Below are positions 35,501-42,384 of a stretch of DNA of 64,000 nt, piece after piece (position 1 is the first letter of the stretch; every line of letters begins with the position of its first letter). The stretch covers positions 10,169,028 to 10,233,027 of the forward strand of contig NW_023504022.1 of the NCBI RefSeq assembly GCF_014529535.1, read 5' to 3'. Source of the stretch: Bradysia coprophila. Taxonomy: Eukaryota; Arthropoda; Insecta; Diptera; Sciaridae. Position numbers and translations under genes: made by a program. Under the pieces are notes generated by a model. It worked only from the letters and a program-made list of their open reading frames with translations. It made no database searches and was not told the origin of the DNA.

Positions 35501-38500
35501 CACATTGTCGTGAATTACAAAAGAACTGGAAAATTTTAACTCCAAAAATGTCATCCAAAAAATTTCATCACAGATGACAGATGTTGGGGAGACCATAAAA
35601 TTGGATAGATTCTGTAATTCACTAATAGAGATATCTTCAGACAGAATCATCTGTTATCGTTTCATGGACGGTAATATCGTTGCTATGACGATATTATTGT
35701 TTCAGAAAACGATATTATCGCCCGGAAAACGATATTATTGTCGTCTGATACGATAATATCGTATCAAAAACAATAATATCGTTTCACGGGTGATATTATC
35801 ACTGCAGAAACGATAATATCGTTGCATAAAACGATATTATCGTCGCAAAAACAATAATATCGTTTCAATCGACGATAATATCGTTTCATGGGCGATAATA
35901 TCGTTGCACGGACGATATTATTGTCGATTAGTCTAGTCGATCAAACGTTCTGAAACTTAGGTGTTAATTTTTTTTCTCTCGCATCGTCTAATAATTAGTC
36001 TGTGTAATTCATTGCACATAAAAAGCGTTTTAACACGCCGAGCGATCCGGCCCATTGCTCCGGATTTATTTAAATTTACAGAAGCAAATTATAGACGGCA
36101 ACTGAATTCACCCTTCAATTAGAAAGGTGTTTGGTTTGCCATAGAAAGATAAAAGATGGATTCTGGAGATATTATAACTAGAAATGGAAATAACAAATGA
36201 ATGGAATTTTCAATAATTTTTAGTGAATAATTTAACTGGACTACTGGACTACGTATAACGATAATATCGTTTCATGGGCGATAATATCGTTGCAGGGACG
36301 ATAATATTGTTACAGAAAACGATATTATTGTCTTCTAATATGATATTATCGTCGCCCGGACGATAATATTGTTTCACGTTTCTTGTACGATAATATCGCT
36401 TGCACACAAATAGCCAAAAGTATGTACAGACTTACTAACCTTAAGTCCAATATCTTCCTGTCCAATGTCTTTCTGTCCAATATCATTCTGTCCAATTTCA
36501 TTCTCTCCAATATCTTACTGTCCAATATCTTTCAGTCCAATATCTTTTCGTTCAATATCATTCAGTCCAATATTATTCAGTCCAACAAAATGCGACTTGA
36601 CGATGTTGGACTGAAAGAAATTGGAAAGAACGAACTTGGACAGAAAGATATTCGACAGAACGATATTGGACTGAATGAAATTGGACGGTTGACGATATTG
36701 GACAGAAAGATATTGGACATAAAGATAATGGACAGAATGAAATTAGACCGTGAACAATATTGGACAGAACGATATTGGAAAGAACGATATTGGAAGAAAT
36801 GATATTGGATTGGACGATTTTGTAACAGATGAAATTGTACGGGTCGATTTTTCATAGTGCCGAATAAACCTAATGCTCAACAAAGTGAAGTAACAGATTT
36901 TTGATCAAGCGCTTAGGAGATGCTGCGGACAATAGAAACAGATTTCCGCTAGATTGACTTTACTTTTGCCCAAACATATAGCTAAGTTTTCAGTCAATCA
37001 TTGCTAATGAATTTTCGTCTTCTAAATTTCCAGGTACCAAAACATCAAAAACTAGTCCAAGAAGAGGATGAAGATCCAATCGTAGACAATAACGAAATAG
37101 ATACAAATAATAATTTAGATAGTGAATGGGCGTTGACGATTCCCCGTACATATCGCAGTACTGATTTGAGAAAATGGCGGCCAGCACCGATTGTTCCAAA
37201 TAATTACGGACAACCTGGTAAGTAGCCTGATTGCAACAGGCTGATGTCAGTCTAAATATAGTGACTAAGATGACTAATTTTTAACTATCCAGGTGAATTG
37301 GGCAAGCCAGTCAAAATACCTTCAGAGCAACATGCTCTTATGAAAGAGAAATTTAAGGAGAATCAATTTAATTTATTAGCTAGTGATATGATATCGTTAA
37401 ACAGATCATTAATTGACGTTCGGAATCCCGAGTAAGCGACAAATTTCAATCACAAAATTACCCGGCATTGTCCTAAGCAAATTCTATCACATTTCAGTTG
37501 TAAATTGAAACATTATGCTTCCAAGCTGCCGACCACATCCATTGTGATCGTATTCCATAACGAAGCGTGGACCACTCTATTACGTACAGTATGGAGTGTA
37601 ATAAATCGGTCACCACGGCCGTTGCTGAAAGAAATCATTTTGGTTGACGATGCCAGCGAAAAGGAATACCTGGGCAGAAAGCTGGAAAATTATGTGAAAC
37701 TGTTGCCAGTTCCTACATTTGTTCTGCGTACCGTCAATCGATCCGGATTGATCAGAGCAAGATTATTGGGAGCAAAACATGTCACGGTGAGTCGCTTTCA
37801 TTTTTAGTGGAAGAAGTTTGTTGATTTCGAAATGTTCGAATGTCTTTGCCAGGGACAAGTGATCACATTTTTGGATGCCCATTGTGAGTGTACGGAAGGT
37901 TGGCTGGAACCGTTACTGCAACGCATTGCACTCGATCGTACCACGGTGGTGTGTCCGATCATAGACGTTATATCCGACGATACATTCGAATATGTGACTG
38001 CATCCGATCAAACATGGGGCGGTTTCAATTGGAAATTGAACTTTAGATGGTTTGTTGCATTGTTGATCCGATACAAAGACAAGTCAATCAATGATTCGAT
38101 TTTTCTATAGGTACCGAGTACCATCTCGAGAAATGGAACGACGGCACCAAGATAAAACGGCACCACTTCGATCGCCGACAATGGCTGGTGGACTGTTTTC
38201 GATTGACAAAGATTTCTTCTACGAAATCGGATCGTATGATGAAGGCATGGACATTTGGGGTGGCGAAAATTTGGAAATGTCGTTCAGGGTGAGTTTGTGT
38301 AGGAACGTTGGTTTTTTTTTCGATTTCGAATTCTTTGCGTTAATGTGGGAGATTATTTAGCTCTACAAAGAGCTCGGTCACGCCTTGAATTGATTTATTT
38401 TTTAATTTAAATTTGTTTTCCGCCCGTTTACTATACCTTCCCTCCGAGAGCAGATATGGCAGTGTGGCGGAACGCTTGAAATAATACCCTGTTCTCATGT

Positions 38501-41500
38501 GGGACATGTATTTCGAGATAAATCACCGTACACTTTCCCCGGGGGTGTGGCAAAAATTGTTTTGCATAATGCGGCACGCGTTGCTGAAGTATGGCCAATT
38601 TTGTTTTTATTTCGACTGAGTCAAATTGAACGCAAAAATTAATTTCATTTTTCTGTTCTATTTTTTTGTTATCCGTCGACCGCTTTCTGCGAATTAGGTG
38701 TGGCTAGATGAATGGCGAGAGTTTTATTACTCGATGAGTCCAGGTTTGCCAGCTGTTCCGCATTTTATTTAACTTTTTTTCTCTCAAATTTTTTGTGACG
38801 AATGATCCTAACAATTTGCTTCAAACAAAACTTAGAAAAAAGTTGTTAACCAATCAATATTGATCTCGGCAAATCGATTGTATCTAACCCATATTATTAA
38901 CCATGCGTCATCATCTTACAAGTCTAATTTTTGCTCTTATATTAACAAACAAAACTTTGAAATTCGGTTAAGGAGTGCTTGTGATTCAAAATGGTGTGAA
39001 AGAAAACATCATAGCAGCAAAAACGAGCGCGTAACAGGGAATGCATAATCAAAAAATATTTCGGTATTCAAATTGTTGTGAAATTGCATTGCAGCAAGTC
39101 ATCACAAACGTATCGTGGAAGATCTGCATCCAAATGGAACCATTTCAGAAAATTGATTTTTTGTCGGAAAGTTATTCAGTTGCTGTCGTTTAGATCATAC
39201 ATGCATTCCTGCATTCACTTTTATGTCTATCACTTCTGAGTTCTTTGTGAAGTTTACTCTACTTTACAGTTGTACGTCATTAGCTGGTCTTATCTGAAGT
39301 TGGTTCCATGATCAACTTTATTCCAGTTAGACGGTTAAAATGTCTAAACAGAACATGTTTTGCTAAACCAATGAATGAGACCGGGTTCTAGTCAAGCCTT
39401 CAAAGTTCAACTAAAACCAAAATTTCAAATAAGTAATTACTGCAAATGCCTCCTGAAATAGCAACATTAGTTGCCAACGAGGTTGCCAGTCTTCTCGAGA
39501 CAGTAATATTACATTCGATCTTTTCAATTTCGATTGTCTCCAATAACACTACAGGCACCACTGGCTTTGTACTCTTGTGACATAGAGCGTTAGATAGGAC
39601 TCGGTGCCCTGAGTACGAAACAGGCAAAGTCCAAACGACGTCTGCATCTGCTTCACAAAAATTATAAAAAGTAATGGGAACTGGAAAGTTATATAGTGCA
39701 GCAGGTATCTAGGGTGCAGTGAGATCAAATAACCGCTCTAAAGGTCTGCACTATGCATCGTTAGTTCTTAGTTCACATAATATCGAAAGAAGACGGTAAT
39801 TACTCATTTAACCTTCGATAGATTGTACTAACAATAATAGTGGAGAATTTTGGGGTTACTATTCGAACGCACGACGACATCCAAGATACCTGTCACAAAT
39901 TTTTAAATGAAGCGGCTGCGGAGGAACCAAAGCCTTCATTGGGAGCAACCGGTGTATTTTTCGTACTCAGGAATCCACTTCACTATGCTAAAATTTATGT
40001 TATACGGAACGAAGTACTGCCATTTTGAATCACTTTCATGCAGAATGAAATCCAACCTCCTTCGCTACGATTTTAAGTTAAACGCAATTTTCTTTTAGAC
40101 TGTTTCAGCTCTGAAATGTTTGCTGTGTGGGATGATTTTTATATTTTTGATATTTTTGCCCTTCTCTTTTGTAGCCCACTTAACTATAGTTACCCTGGAT
40201 AAACCTGTTACAGACGGCTGTTATCTGTTATCGACAACGACAGTGATAATAAACGACAAACTCTGACTGAAGAGGTCTTATATAGCGAAAAGCATGTTGA
40301 AAACAAATCAAGTAAAAGATTTTTGAGATCAATCTCTGAAAATCTTCGATCAAATGAAGTAATAGATCCAGACAGTAAAACTGTTAATATGCTTGCCGTC
40401 TGTGACAGGTTAAACTAACATAAGTTTTACAACTAAAAACGATTTTTTTTTTAATTAAATCATTTCGACAATAACTAATTTTATTACCATTCTGCATTTC
40501 TCTCATGGCAACCATAAAAATAAAAAGGTTTGGATGTGCGGTGGTATCTTAGAAATATTGCCCTGCTCTAGGGTTGGTCATGTGTTTCGTAAGGCTACTC
40601 CGTATTCATTTCCTGGTGGTACATCGCAAATTGTTAACCATAATAATGCTCGTTTGGTTGATGTGTGGCTAGACGAGTGGAGCGAATTTTACTACAGTTT
40701 TAACCCAGGTTTAAATTGCTTTTTATTCACTAATCACTGTTGTGTTGTTGTTTGAGTTGATTGCATTTTGCTTTATTTTGTGCGAGATATTACACTGTGG
40801 AGGTAATATCCTGTAGCTTAGTCGGCTTTGATTTGTTTAACCGTTTGTTGCATGCAATTTATAGCTTCATATTTACGCCAATGTTTGTCGAACCGATAAT
40901 GTCGGTGAGAGAATTATTGTAATGTTCAAGGAGTTCTTAGAAAAAAGAATTGAAAGGAAAAGACACTGCGTTGTACATGCAAAAACATATCCCACATTTT
41001 GGTATCTAATCTGTTCTTCTTCGTTTCTCTGATTCCTCTCATTTGCCATTTGAAATAGCATAAAAAATGAGAGAAATCATAGAATCGGAGAGGGACAGCA
41101 GTGCATAAGTGGGATTTTTTACGTATCCAAAGGATCCATAAAAAGCGTCCGCAATTCAGTGTTGCCATATATGTCTTTTAAATCATTGATAACTGCATTA
41201 CGGACCCCCCAGTACAAAATTTGTCGAAATTTTCGAATAACCAAAATAATTAAAACGAAAAAGTCCGATAGAATCGGCAGTAGTTTAGCCTGATTGTATT
41301 ACACATACATATGTTCGTCTCTAAGGGACTCTAAGGTTATATGTTATTCTAGTTGCATGTTTGTTCCATTAGATAAAAATTCATTGGTAACGGCCTCTTT
41401 CACAATTCACAATTTCCATGTTGCTTGAACGTAGTTTGTCGCATTGTCACATTAAATTTTCCGTCCACTTTTCCCATCCCGTAAACGTTTTTCATCGACT

Positions 41501-42384
41501 AATCGAAAATACCAAACACCAGGTGCACGAAAGGCAACTGCAGGAGATGTGAGCGAACGAAAGGCGTTACGCGAGCGGCTGAAATGCAAAAGTTTCCGAT
41601 GGTATCTGGAGAACATCTATCCGGAAAGTCAAATGCCATTGGACTACTATTTCCTCGGAGAGGTAATGCCAGAACTTGTGTGAATGTATAAAATCAACAC
41701 CCAAATTAACCGATCGCTTCAAATTCTAATCAGATTCGAAATGCTGAATCTCAAAACTGTTTGGATACAATGGGTCACAAATCGGGCGAGAGAGTTGGCA
41801 GCAGTTACTGTCACGGTTTGGGTGGCAATCAAGTATTTGCGTATACGAAACGCCATCAAATCATGTCAGACGATAACTGCCTGGATGCGGCTAATTCCCG
41901 TGGTCCGGTGAATTTAGTTCGATGCCACGGTATGATGGGAAATCAGGAATGGAAGTATGATTCGGAGGTTAGTTGATCAATATTGTGATTGCGAAGCGTG
42001 ACGCATTTCCGTGAGCAGGGTTTAAGAGCAGAGCAGTGAAAATTCTTGGAATTCTTGAAAATGCTCAAATTTGTAAAATTTAAGAATTTTGAAGAATTTT
42101 CAAAAAATTTAAGAATTTTCGGAATTTTCTAAATTTTCTAAAATATGTCCTGTTCCTGACTCCTCGAAGCTCTAACATTACGTTGTCTGTATGTGATTGA
42201 CGTGGTGTTAACCGTCAAATTGCAACTATTTTAGGACAAGACGATAAAGCATGTCAATTCTGGAAATTGCTTGACCAGACCAACGCGAGAAGACCCGAAT
42301 ACACCGTTGTTGAAACCGTGCGATTACTCGGAGGGTCAACAATGGTTGATGCAGTCACAATTCAAATGGCAAGCTAGTCGTTAA
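17532..42384 (+). CDS. Pgant9: Polypeptide N-acetylgalactosaminyltransferase (Pgant9/GALNT1-like)
   Basis: This is a Golgi type II enzyme that starts mucin-type O-glycosylation by moving GalNAc from UDP-GalNAc to Ser/Thr. Coding exons, all in phase: 17532-17702, 37034-37217, 37293-37431, 37498-37786, 37853-38049, 38111-38288, then either 38454-38588 plus 38698-38743 (form A) or 40528-40708 (form B), then 41523-41662, 41734-41967, 42235-42384. Both forms give 1863 nt and 620 residues. Exon 1 encodes a short basic tail and the signal anchor ([18 protein letters not shown]). The GT-A domain shows [19 protein letters not shown], the metal-binding LDAHCE, and WGGENLE. The metal-binding His in VGHVF lies in the alternative block. 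A ricin-type lectin domain with three repeats follows ([22 protein letters not shown]). The match to GALNT1 runs the full length; assignment to Pgant9 rather than Pgant5 rests mainly on the alternative exon and is less certain. Intron 1 is 19.3 kb and holds other genes. Confidence 0.92.
18640..18810. repeat. Degenerate AAGAATTTT repeat tract
   Basis: This is a run of imperfect, alternating units such as TTAAAATTTCTTAGAATCCC and GGAATTTTCAAGAATT. Similar tracts occur at 42040-42140, 45660-45760 and 46650-46760. They look like an AT-rich degenerate minisatellite with quasi-palindromic units. Confidence 0.4.
19073..20452. repeat. 110-bp direct repeat flanking a mobile element (19073-19188 and about 20350-20452)
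   Basis: Both segments share CCGAAGAAAGTAACTCTCTA or a close variant, then CATTCAAGAAATACCTC, GACCCACCCATTTCC and AACTTTTGACATTTTT. One lies immediately left of the TACGAAGTACT element and the other about 245 bp right of its end. It is either a dispersed repeat into which the element inserted, or a local duplication. Confidence 0.55.
19189..20130. mobile_element. TACGAAGTACT-ended repeat, copy 1 (non-autonomous)
   Basis: It is bounded by AGCCCCGTACGAAGTACT (19189-19206) and the inverted AGTACTTCGTACGGGCT (20090-20106), followed at once by a perfect hairpin AATTGCGCTAAGCGCAATT (20112-20130). Near the left end is a (GTCC)n stretch (19319-19336). The interior contains three tandem units of about 150 bp, each with GGCCCTAAGTGTTTTTTGCA or a close variant and CATCCGATTTTGCTA. 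There is no protein-coding capacity. A second copy lies at 21474-22560, and a damaged end at about 24922 (CCGTACGTGTTCGAAGTTCA). Confidence 0.7.
20453..21473. other. Pgant intron sequence between the two TACGAAGTACT repeats
   Basis: Part of the 19.3-kb intron. I see no gene here and no repeat boundary that I can define. Short reading frames such as the Glu/Val-rich one at 21234-21431 have no recognisable features. Confidence 0.4.
21474..22560. mobile_element. TACGAAGTACT-ended repeat, copy 2
   Basis: The left end AGACCCGTACGAAGTACT (21474-21491) and the right end ACTTCGTACGGGGCT (22524-22538) are inverted relative to each other. As in copy 1, a hairpin follows (ATTGCCTCCGGCAAT, 22545-22559), and the left part carries a (GTCC/GTCT)n stretch and the words CTTATA and AACACGTCGAATTGGA. 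The two copies differ greatly inside; this one has a run of CTATATA-type repeats at 22370-22500. The shared end-plus-hairpin layout shows a common family. Confidence 0.7.
22561..23458. other. Pgant intron sequence without a gene
   Basis: Contains a partial TTTCGTACGGGT end fragment at about 22694 and a 17-A run near 23204. I see no gene or complete element. Confidence 0.4.
23459..23540. repeat. 82-bp perfect-ended hairpin
   Basis: TAAAAGTCTTTTTTAGCGT (23459-23477) is exactly complementary to 23522-23540. Inside, TCCAGAC and GTCTGGA form a second stem around a CGCCTTCGGC turn. The whole segment folds into one long hairpin, probably the footprint of a very small fold-back element. Confidence 0.65.
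23761..24803 (-). CDS. Secreted S1-family (trypsin/chymotrypsin-like) serine protease
   Basis: Four exons on the minus strand: 24803-24543, 24483-24193, 24135-23996, 23920-23761. They sum to 852 nt, 283 residues, with all phases consistent. It has a signal peptide ([20 protein letters not shown]), a Val/Asp/Gly-rich propeptide and an atypical activation region ([14 protein letters not shown], not IVGG). The catalytic triad is complete: LTAGHC (His), YQYDAAVV (Asp) and SGDSGGPL (Ser). The S1 pocket position before the catalytic Ser and the usual Cys residues differ. Cys191 (normally CxGDSGG) is replaced in RSGDSGGPL, and its partner Cys220 is missing from [15 protein letters not shown]. The sequence just before the true motif reads [15 protein letters not shown], as if the motif were partly doubled. 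The gene is nested in Pgant intron 1 on the opposite strand and has its own TATA box. A digestive or extracellular role is inferred; the substrate is unknown. Confidence 0.88.
24845..24852 (-). promoter_or_regulatory. TATA box of the S1 protease gene
   Basis: TTATAAAA on the minus strand lies about 42 bp upstream of the start codon at 24803. With a start site about 30 bp downstream this leaves only a very short 5' UTR, as is common in strongly expressed secreted protease genes. Confidence 0.6.
25044..25334. mobile_element. Fold-back MITE, family 2, copy 1
   Basis: The left arm 25044-25080 (GCAGCCTATGTTTGTACGTT and onwards) is the complement, with a few differences, of the right arm 25293-25334 (ending ACAAATGTAGGCTGC). 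A second inner pair is TTCTGAGAAAAGTGA and TTTTCTCAGGACTGG. The right half (CGTTCGTGGTCGTTATTGCG, then GTCGTAAATTTTTCAAAAAG) matches the element at 45271-45370. There is no coding capacity. Confidence 0.6.
25335..27714. other. Pgant intron sequence between the protease-side repeats and the ionotropic receptor
   Basis: No gene is supported. At about 26905-27050 are diverged repeated phrases (CTTCCGGCTTAAATTGTGGC and a related copy, CCTGTTTAAATTACGACCAC), resembling the diverged copies at 32730-32920. A TTTATT at 27659-27664 is a plausible poly(A) signal for the minus-strand receptor gene. Confidence 0.4.
27715..29700 (-). CDS. Divergent ionotropic receptor (IR), single exon
   Basis: The 661-codon intronless frame encodes a protein with the layout of insect chemosensory ionotropic receptors, which descend from ionotropic glutamate receptors. 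It has an extracellular N-terminal part and a ligand-binding half with several N-glycosylation sites. TM1 is near residue 385 ([19 protein letters not shown]), a pore region follows, then TM2-like [20 protein letters not shown] near 450. Next are the S2 half ([18 protein letters not shown] onwards) and a final span near 640 ([20 protein letters not shown]). The glutamate-binding Arg/Thr/Asp set is not recognisable, as expected of divergent IRs that detect tastants. The N-terminus is ambiguous. ATG at 29700 gives one hydrophobic leader, and Met75 at 29478 ([15 protein letters not shown]) looks like a signal peptide just after a possible acceptor TTGTTTCAG. The gene is nested in Pgant intron 1 on the opposite strand. 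Confidence 0.85.
   Translation of the reverse strand: MPSKRVTLFYVINFYIIVLIIPQLLNVHNRPTNYEIASPFIILCHYEYIIVFLQFNVVSVNKRYPLTELRRLVFMILPKILMIVLSTMARCHQQYHDARHLINRLSDHYRFDHHIFIIQSSCDLDRWVLRLSSSSGTNLDNVTPQTVFTFDDPSENDVTIAVVTNINSKNSFLIVVVENLHTQKTSQMVARVKAIQMLQHNVKIGVFFTRDVISLDLAENLFRLSWSAGIVNIFSAFYLSVEDGKPSLFNIFVYDPFGTLTNVTRSNSLRDYFPDKMPNYRKHPLKSVQIYDVDKNNVEMQFIYTVRSCFNASFSQVSVGYLEFLRNGSFIDGDIMNNEQSDYTQESLYPYRQTALLLLVPHSQPYHDFIAYLQNGTGTWTLLFVYAFIVIAASSLLLIVSGYLHEKKIALFQSVADVVNLLINDNAAIRYRMLHRAEVLITVPLTFAGLIVMNGILSVFQSYLTSPIFQPQINSIVDLYKSSVPIVTNEIEWKDMLVELLEDVSNMSGWIDRVHGMNLDRLTNECLKFNNSIAFFKTSEQGLVLLEAQRQLSLKAYHLMGESYFHRYLLSYRVRPNFPYTESVNDIIHRLNGAGLIDKWLKEYNEHSLQMILKINFNHQAKLTEKSFTNDLTIPTAVWCGWIASGIVFLCELFWWHITKV
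30074..32485 (+). mobile_element. 5'-truncated non-LTR retrotransposon with 13-bp target duplication
   Basis: The 13-bp word CTAACACCAGCCG occurs at 30074-30086 and again at 32473-32485, exactly at the 5' break and just after the 3' end of a LINE. This makes it a target site duplication. The element proper is 30087-32472. It starts abruptly inside the reverse transcriptase (no ORF1 or endonuclease) and has an 83-nt 3' UTR with a GAGACTCTCGAGTCTC stem and no poly(A) tail. It belongs to an RNase-H-bearing clade (I/R1/Loa-like). The reading frame inside is unbroken, so the insertion is young. Confidence 0.8.
30086..32389 (+). pseudogene. LINE ORF2 remnant: reverse transcriptase and RNase H
   Basis: This is a continuous frame of about 767 codons without a natural start, because the element is truncated. 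The RT domain is visible: [34 protein letters not shown], the first catalytic Asp in [24 protein letters not shown], and FSDDL in place of the usual YADDL. The RNase H domain follows with its acidic residues in [24 protein letters not shown] and GNEIADELA. The end is a Cys-rich knuckle ([17 protein letters not shown]). The F-for-Y change in the catalytic box is unusual but keeps both Asp residues. Expression as a protein is unlikely, since there is no promoter or start. Confidence 0.85.
32486..34854. other. Pgant intron sequence without a gene
   Basis: At 32740-32920 two diverged direct copies of about 125 bp share CTTCCGCTAAATTTTCATTT or a variant, followed by CAAAAATTCAAA. A small stem, TGTCAACTCGAGGCGTAGCC followed by GAGGTTGACA, lies at 33148-33177. 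Short reading frames here are AT-rich and featureless. Confidence 0.4.
34855..35660. other. Pgant intron, dispersed repeat fragments
   Basis: TTAACCTTTCACAGACGACG at 34840-34860 resembles the terminal repeat of the 40.2-kb element. The segment about 35070-35170 (TTGCGGAGTGGCGACTAAAA and CTTCAGAAG) recurs in altered form at about 43410-43490. No gene is seen. Confidence 0.4.
35668..35936. repeat. Palindromic CGATAATATCG tandem array, block 1
   Basis: About 13 units of 18-22 bp, each with a quasi-palindromic 13-mer ACGATAATATCGT or its complement ACGATATTATCGT, are joined by short linkers such as TTTCATGGG, TTGCACGG and AGAAA. Units occur in both orientations. Block 2 lies about 320 bp further on. 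Confidence 0.85.
36258..36400. repeat. Palindromic CGATAATATCG tandem array, block 2
   Basis: About seven units of the same kind as block 1, including the same linker order (ATCGTTTCATGGGCGATAAT, then TTGCAGGGACG). This suggests a partial duplication of block 1. The intervening 35937-36257 is ordinary AT-rich sequence. Confidence 0.8.
36445..36815. repeat. Inverted 15-bp minisatellite (large hairpin)
   Basis: The left arm 36445-36585 holds about nine to ten 15-bp units of CTGTCCAATATCTTT type. The right arm 36604-36815 holds about fourteen units of the reverse complement, AAAGATATTGGACAG. The loop is under 20 bp. Because 15 is divisible by three, the array reads as pentapeptide repeats ([10 protein letters not shown], then [10 protein letters not shown]) in a 139-codon frame, which I regard as a by-product. 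It lies in the Pgant intron, just upstream of the second coding exon. Confidence 0.85.
38454..38743 (+). other. Pgant alternative exon block A (two exons)
   Basis: Exons 38454-38588 and 38698-38743 encode [20 protein letters not shown] and on through [14 protein letters not shown] to [16 protein letters not shown], 181 nt in total. They include the His that binds Mn2+ and the flexible loop over the UDP-GalNAc site. The entry and exit phases equal those of block B, so the two are interchangeable and cannot be used together without duplicating the segment. Compared with B, the loop reads RDKSPY instead of RKATPY, adding an acidic residue. Confidence 0.85.
38744..40527. other. Intron between Pgant alternative blocks A and B, with a MITE
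   Basis: 1.8 kb without a coding exon that I can support. It contains the inverted-repeat element at 40203-40415. Reading frames at 39400-39627 and 39840-40028 show no family features. Confidence 0.45.
40203..40415. mobile_element. MITE with ends AACCTGTTACAGACGGC
   Basis: The left end AAACCTGTTACAGACGGC at about 40203-40220 and the right end GCCGTCTGTGACAGGTTA at about 40397-40415 are inverted repeats with one mismatch. The interior has CTGTTATCGACAACGACAG and AAGTAAAAGATTTT. The same interior words recur at 57990-58090 (CTGTTATCGATAACGAC, AAGTAAAAGAAT), 63538-63640, and inverted at 16143-16170 and 43100-43200, showing a dispersed family. Confidence 0.6.
40528..40708 (+). other. Pgant alternative exon block B (single exon)
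   Basis: A single 181-nt exon encodes [20 protein letters not shown] and on through [14 protein letters not shown] to [16 protein letters not shown]. It has exactly the same length and phase as the two exons of block A, but without the internal intron, so a tandem duplication was followed by intron gain in A or loss in B. The preceding intron ends TAAAAAG, a weak polypyrimidine tract, which may make its use regulated. Confidence 0.85.

Noticed and set aside
35668..36400. Possible CRISPR-like array
   Set aside because: The repeats are palindromic 13-mers in both orientations with non-unique short linkers, no cas genes, and a eukaryotic context.
36383..36802. 139-codon open frame with LSNIF and QNDIG pentapeptide repeats
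   Set aside because: It is created by the 15-bp inverted minisatellite, whose unit length is divisible by three. There is no start context, splice sites or second composition signal.
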